A stretch of DNA of 21,957 bases, from positions 1-21,957 of the IMG/VR virus record IMGVR_UViG_3300005608_000026; one strand, given 5' to 3'. Shown in pieces: positions 21,099 to 21,957 of this stretch. The translations under genes and the position numbers were made by a program. The stretch's first letter is position 1. Every line of letters begins with the position of its first letter. The notes under the pieces were generated by a model. It ran no database searches. It had not been told where the DNA came from and saw only the letters and a list, made by a program, of their open reading frames with translations. Origin of the DNA: a virus.

Positions 21099-21532
21099 CC
21101 GTTTCAATTCCTCAAGAAGATATGTCCCATAAAGTTGATACTAATAGGTATCTAAATTTTGTTGATGGTGTGACCAGCCAACCATCTCAAGATACTGAAG
21201 CAATGATCTATCGCCTTCAGGAACTTGCTGGCAATGGAGCACAACCAGAACGACTAATGACTGCTGCTGTTGGTTTGTGTGCAGAATCTGGCGAGTTTAC
21301 TGAGATTGTAAAGAAGATGGTCTTCCAAGGAAAACCTTATAATGAAGAAAATGTTTTTCATATGAAACGTGAACTGGGAGATGTGTGCTGGTATCTTGCT
21401 CAAGCATGTATTGCTTTGGATACTACATTTGATGAAATACTTGAGATGAATGTTGATAAACTTGTCGGTCGCTATCCTGGCGGACAATTCAATGTTCATA
21501 ATTCCGAAAATCGTAAGGAGGGAGACCTATGA
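21095..21532 (+). CDS. mazG: MazG-like nucleoside triphosphate pyrophosphatase
   Basis: A 145-aa MazG-type protein. The metal-binding pattern ExxE ... ExxD is seen as E64/E67 in GLCAESGEFTE and E93/D96 in KRELGDVCWYLAQACIAL. MazG hydrolyses nucleoside triphosphates to monophosphate and pyrophosphate; it is common in cyanophages. An early idea linked it to ppGpp control, while later work favours dNTP substrates. The start at 21095 is in an ATGA overlap; an ATG at 21122 would remove 9 residues. The conserved domain begins at about residue 35. Confidence 0.93.
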   Translation: MTVSIPQEDMSHKVDTNRYLNFVDGVTSQPSQDTEAMIYRLQELAGNGAQPERLMTAAVGLCAESGEFTEIVKKMVFQGKPYNEENVFHMKRELGDVCWYLAQACIALDTTFDEILEMNVDKLVGRYPGGQFNVHNSENRKEGDL

Positions 21533-21675
21533 CTAAAAAAACTTTCGTGACTAAGTCCGGAGATACTTTCGAGTGGGAAGAGACTGAAGAAGTCCGTAAG
21601 GCAGTAGAAAGATTGCACAAAGATATTCGTAAACTTGAGAAAGAAAACTCACCTGATTATGGAGTAGGAAAATGA
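21529..21675 (+). CDS. 48-aa small charged protein
   Basis: A 48-aa frame with AAGGAGG 7 nt before its ATG, a nearly perfect ribosome site, and an ATGA overlap with mazG. The product, beginning MTKKTFVTKSGDTFEWEETEE, ends in a charged helix (KAVERLHKDIRKLEKEN). No family recognised. The ATGA overlap at both ends supports it as a real gene. Confidence 0.75.
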   Translation: MTKKTFVTKSGDTFEWEETEEVRKAVERLHKDIRKLEKENSPDYGVGK

Positions 21676-21923
21676 AATTACTTACACTTGAAGATTATCA
21701 AAAAGCGGGAGAAACTTTCTGGCCTAAGTATTGGTACATTGCTGGAGAACTTGGTGAAAATGCCAAGTCAGAAGATATCCTTAGAGTTATGGAAGCAATC
21801 GGAGGTGTTGCTTTAGAATTTGCTCTTGAGGAAAAAGAAAATCAAGGTCCTTTCGGATTCAATAAAAAGGAGGAAGAGACTCCCCCAACAGATACCGTAA
21901 CTAACACTTTTGGATATGTCTGA
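21672..21923 (+). CDS. 83-aa small protein of unknown function
   Basis: An 83-aa protein coupled by ATGA to the previous gene. The N-terminal 56 residues look helical (LTLEDYQKAGETFWPKYWYIA, then EDILRVMEAIGGVALEFALEE); the tail is polar with Pro and Thr and may be disordered. No motif is recognised. A GGAG-like site (GGAGTAGG) lies just upstream. Confidence 0.75.
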   Translation: MKLLTLEDYQKAGETFWPKYWYIAGELGENAKSEDILRVMEAIGGVALEFALEEKENQGPFGFNKKEEETPPTDTVTNTFGYV

Positions 21924-21957
21924 ACGCAAACCACGCCTGGAAGATTCTTTCGGCGGT
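21916..21957 (+). CDS. Start of an unidentified gene (cut by the window end)
   Basis: The ATG at 21916 overlaps the previous gene by 8 nt and opens a frame that runs to the window edge, giving MSERKPRLEDSFGG. Too short to identify. It fits the pattern of overlapping genes in this strand. Confidence 0.5.
   Translation, partial: MSERKPRLEDSFGG

Overview
The window is a piece of a T4-like cyanophage genome (a myovirus of marine Synechococcus or Prochlorococcus). Every supported gene is on the + strand. Genes are tightly packed, many joined by ATGA, TAATG or TGATG stop/start overlaps. The T4 core replication and recombination genes appear in T4 transcription order: 47 (3' part), 46, 45, 44, 62, regA, 43, uvsX, 41. 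Cyanophage-typical genes sit between them: cobT-like and cobS-like genes, hsp20, mazG, and many small conserved proteins. No tRNA, rRNA, CRISPR array, insertion sequence or integrase was seen.

Layout. 1-3190: end of gene 47, a small DUF3110-like protein, gene 46 and a short sugar-nucleotide epimerase. 3191-3573: a spacer with a 58-aa ORF and a terminator-like hairpin. 3574-7633: a VWA/HExxH protein (CobT-like), a very basic protein whose N-terminus resembles a T4 capsid-targeting sequence, a small protein, and a CobS-like AAA+ ATPase. 7641-10618: a DUF3310-like protein, the sliding clamp, three small membrane or membrane-linked proteins, a conserved phage protein and a cupin-like protein. 10626-14297: clamp-loader large subunit, an Sm-like small protein, three tiny proteins, a DUF4338 (DruA-like) protein, clamp-loader small subunit and RegA. 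14298-15043: two sigma70-type promoters embedded in terminators on either side of hsp20, whose leader is strongly folded. 15044-15933: two more Sm-like paralogues and a small protein. 15934-21957: DNA polymerase, UvsX, helicase, a small protein, MazG, and three small or partial ORFs.

How the genes work together. gp46/47 resect ends and UvsX carries out strand exchange. gp43, the gp45 clamp, the gp44/62 loader and gp41 form the replisome, and RegA represses translation of early mRNAs. CobS-like AAA+ plus CobT-like VWA form a paired module without a visible CobN; its role in the phage is unproven. Hsp20 and MazG are typical cyanophage auxiliary functions.

The most interesting points are: the candidate packaged basic protein coupled to cobT; a shared upstream motif at matching distance before the cobT-like and cobS-like genes; an exact consensus promoter hidden in the end of cobS; the folded hsp20 leader; a three-member Sm-like family; and a DruA-like domain between clamp-loader genes. 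Everything here was read by eye. Family assignments rest on remembered motifs and alignments, not on searches.
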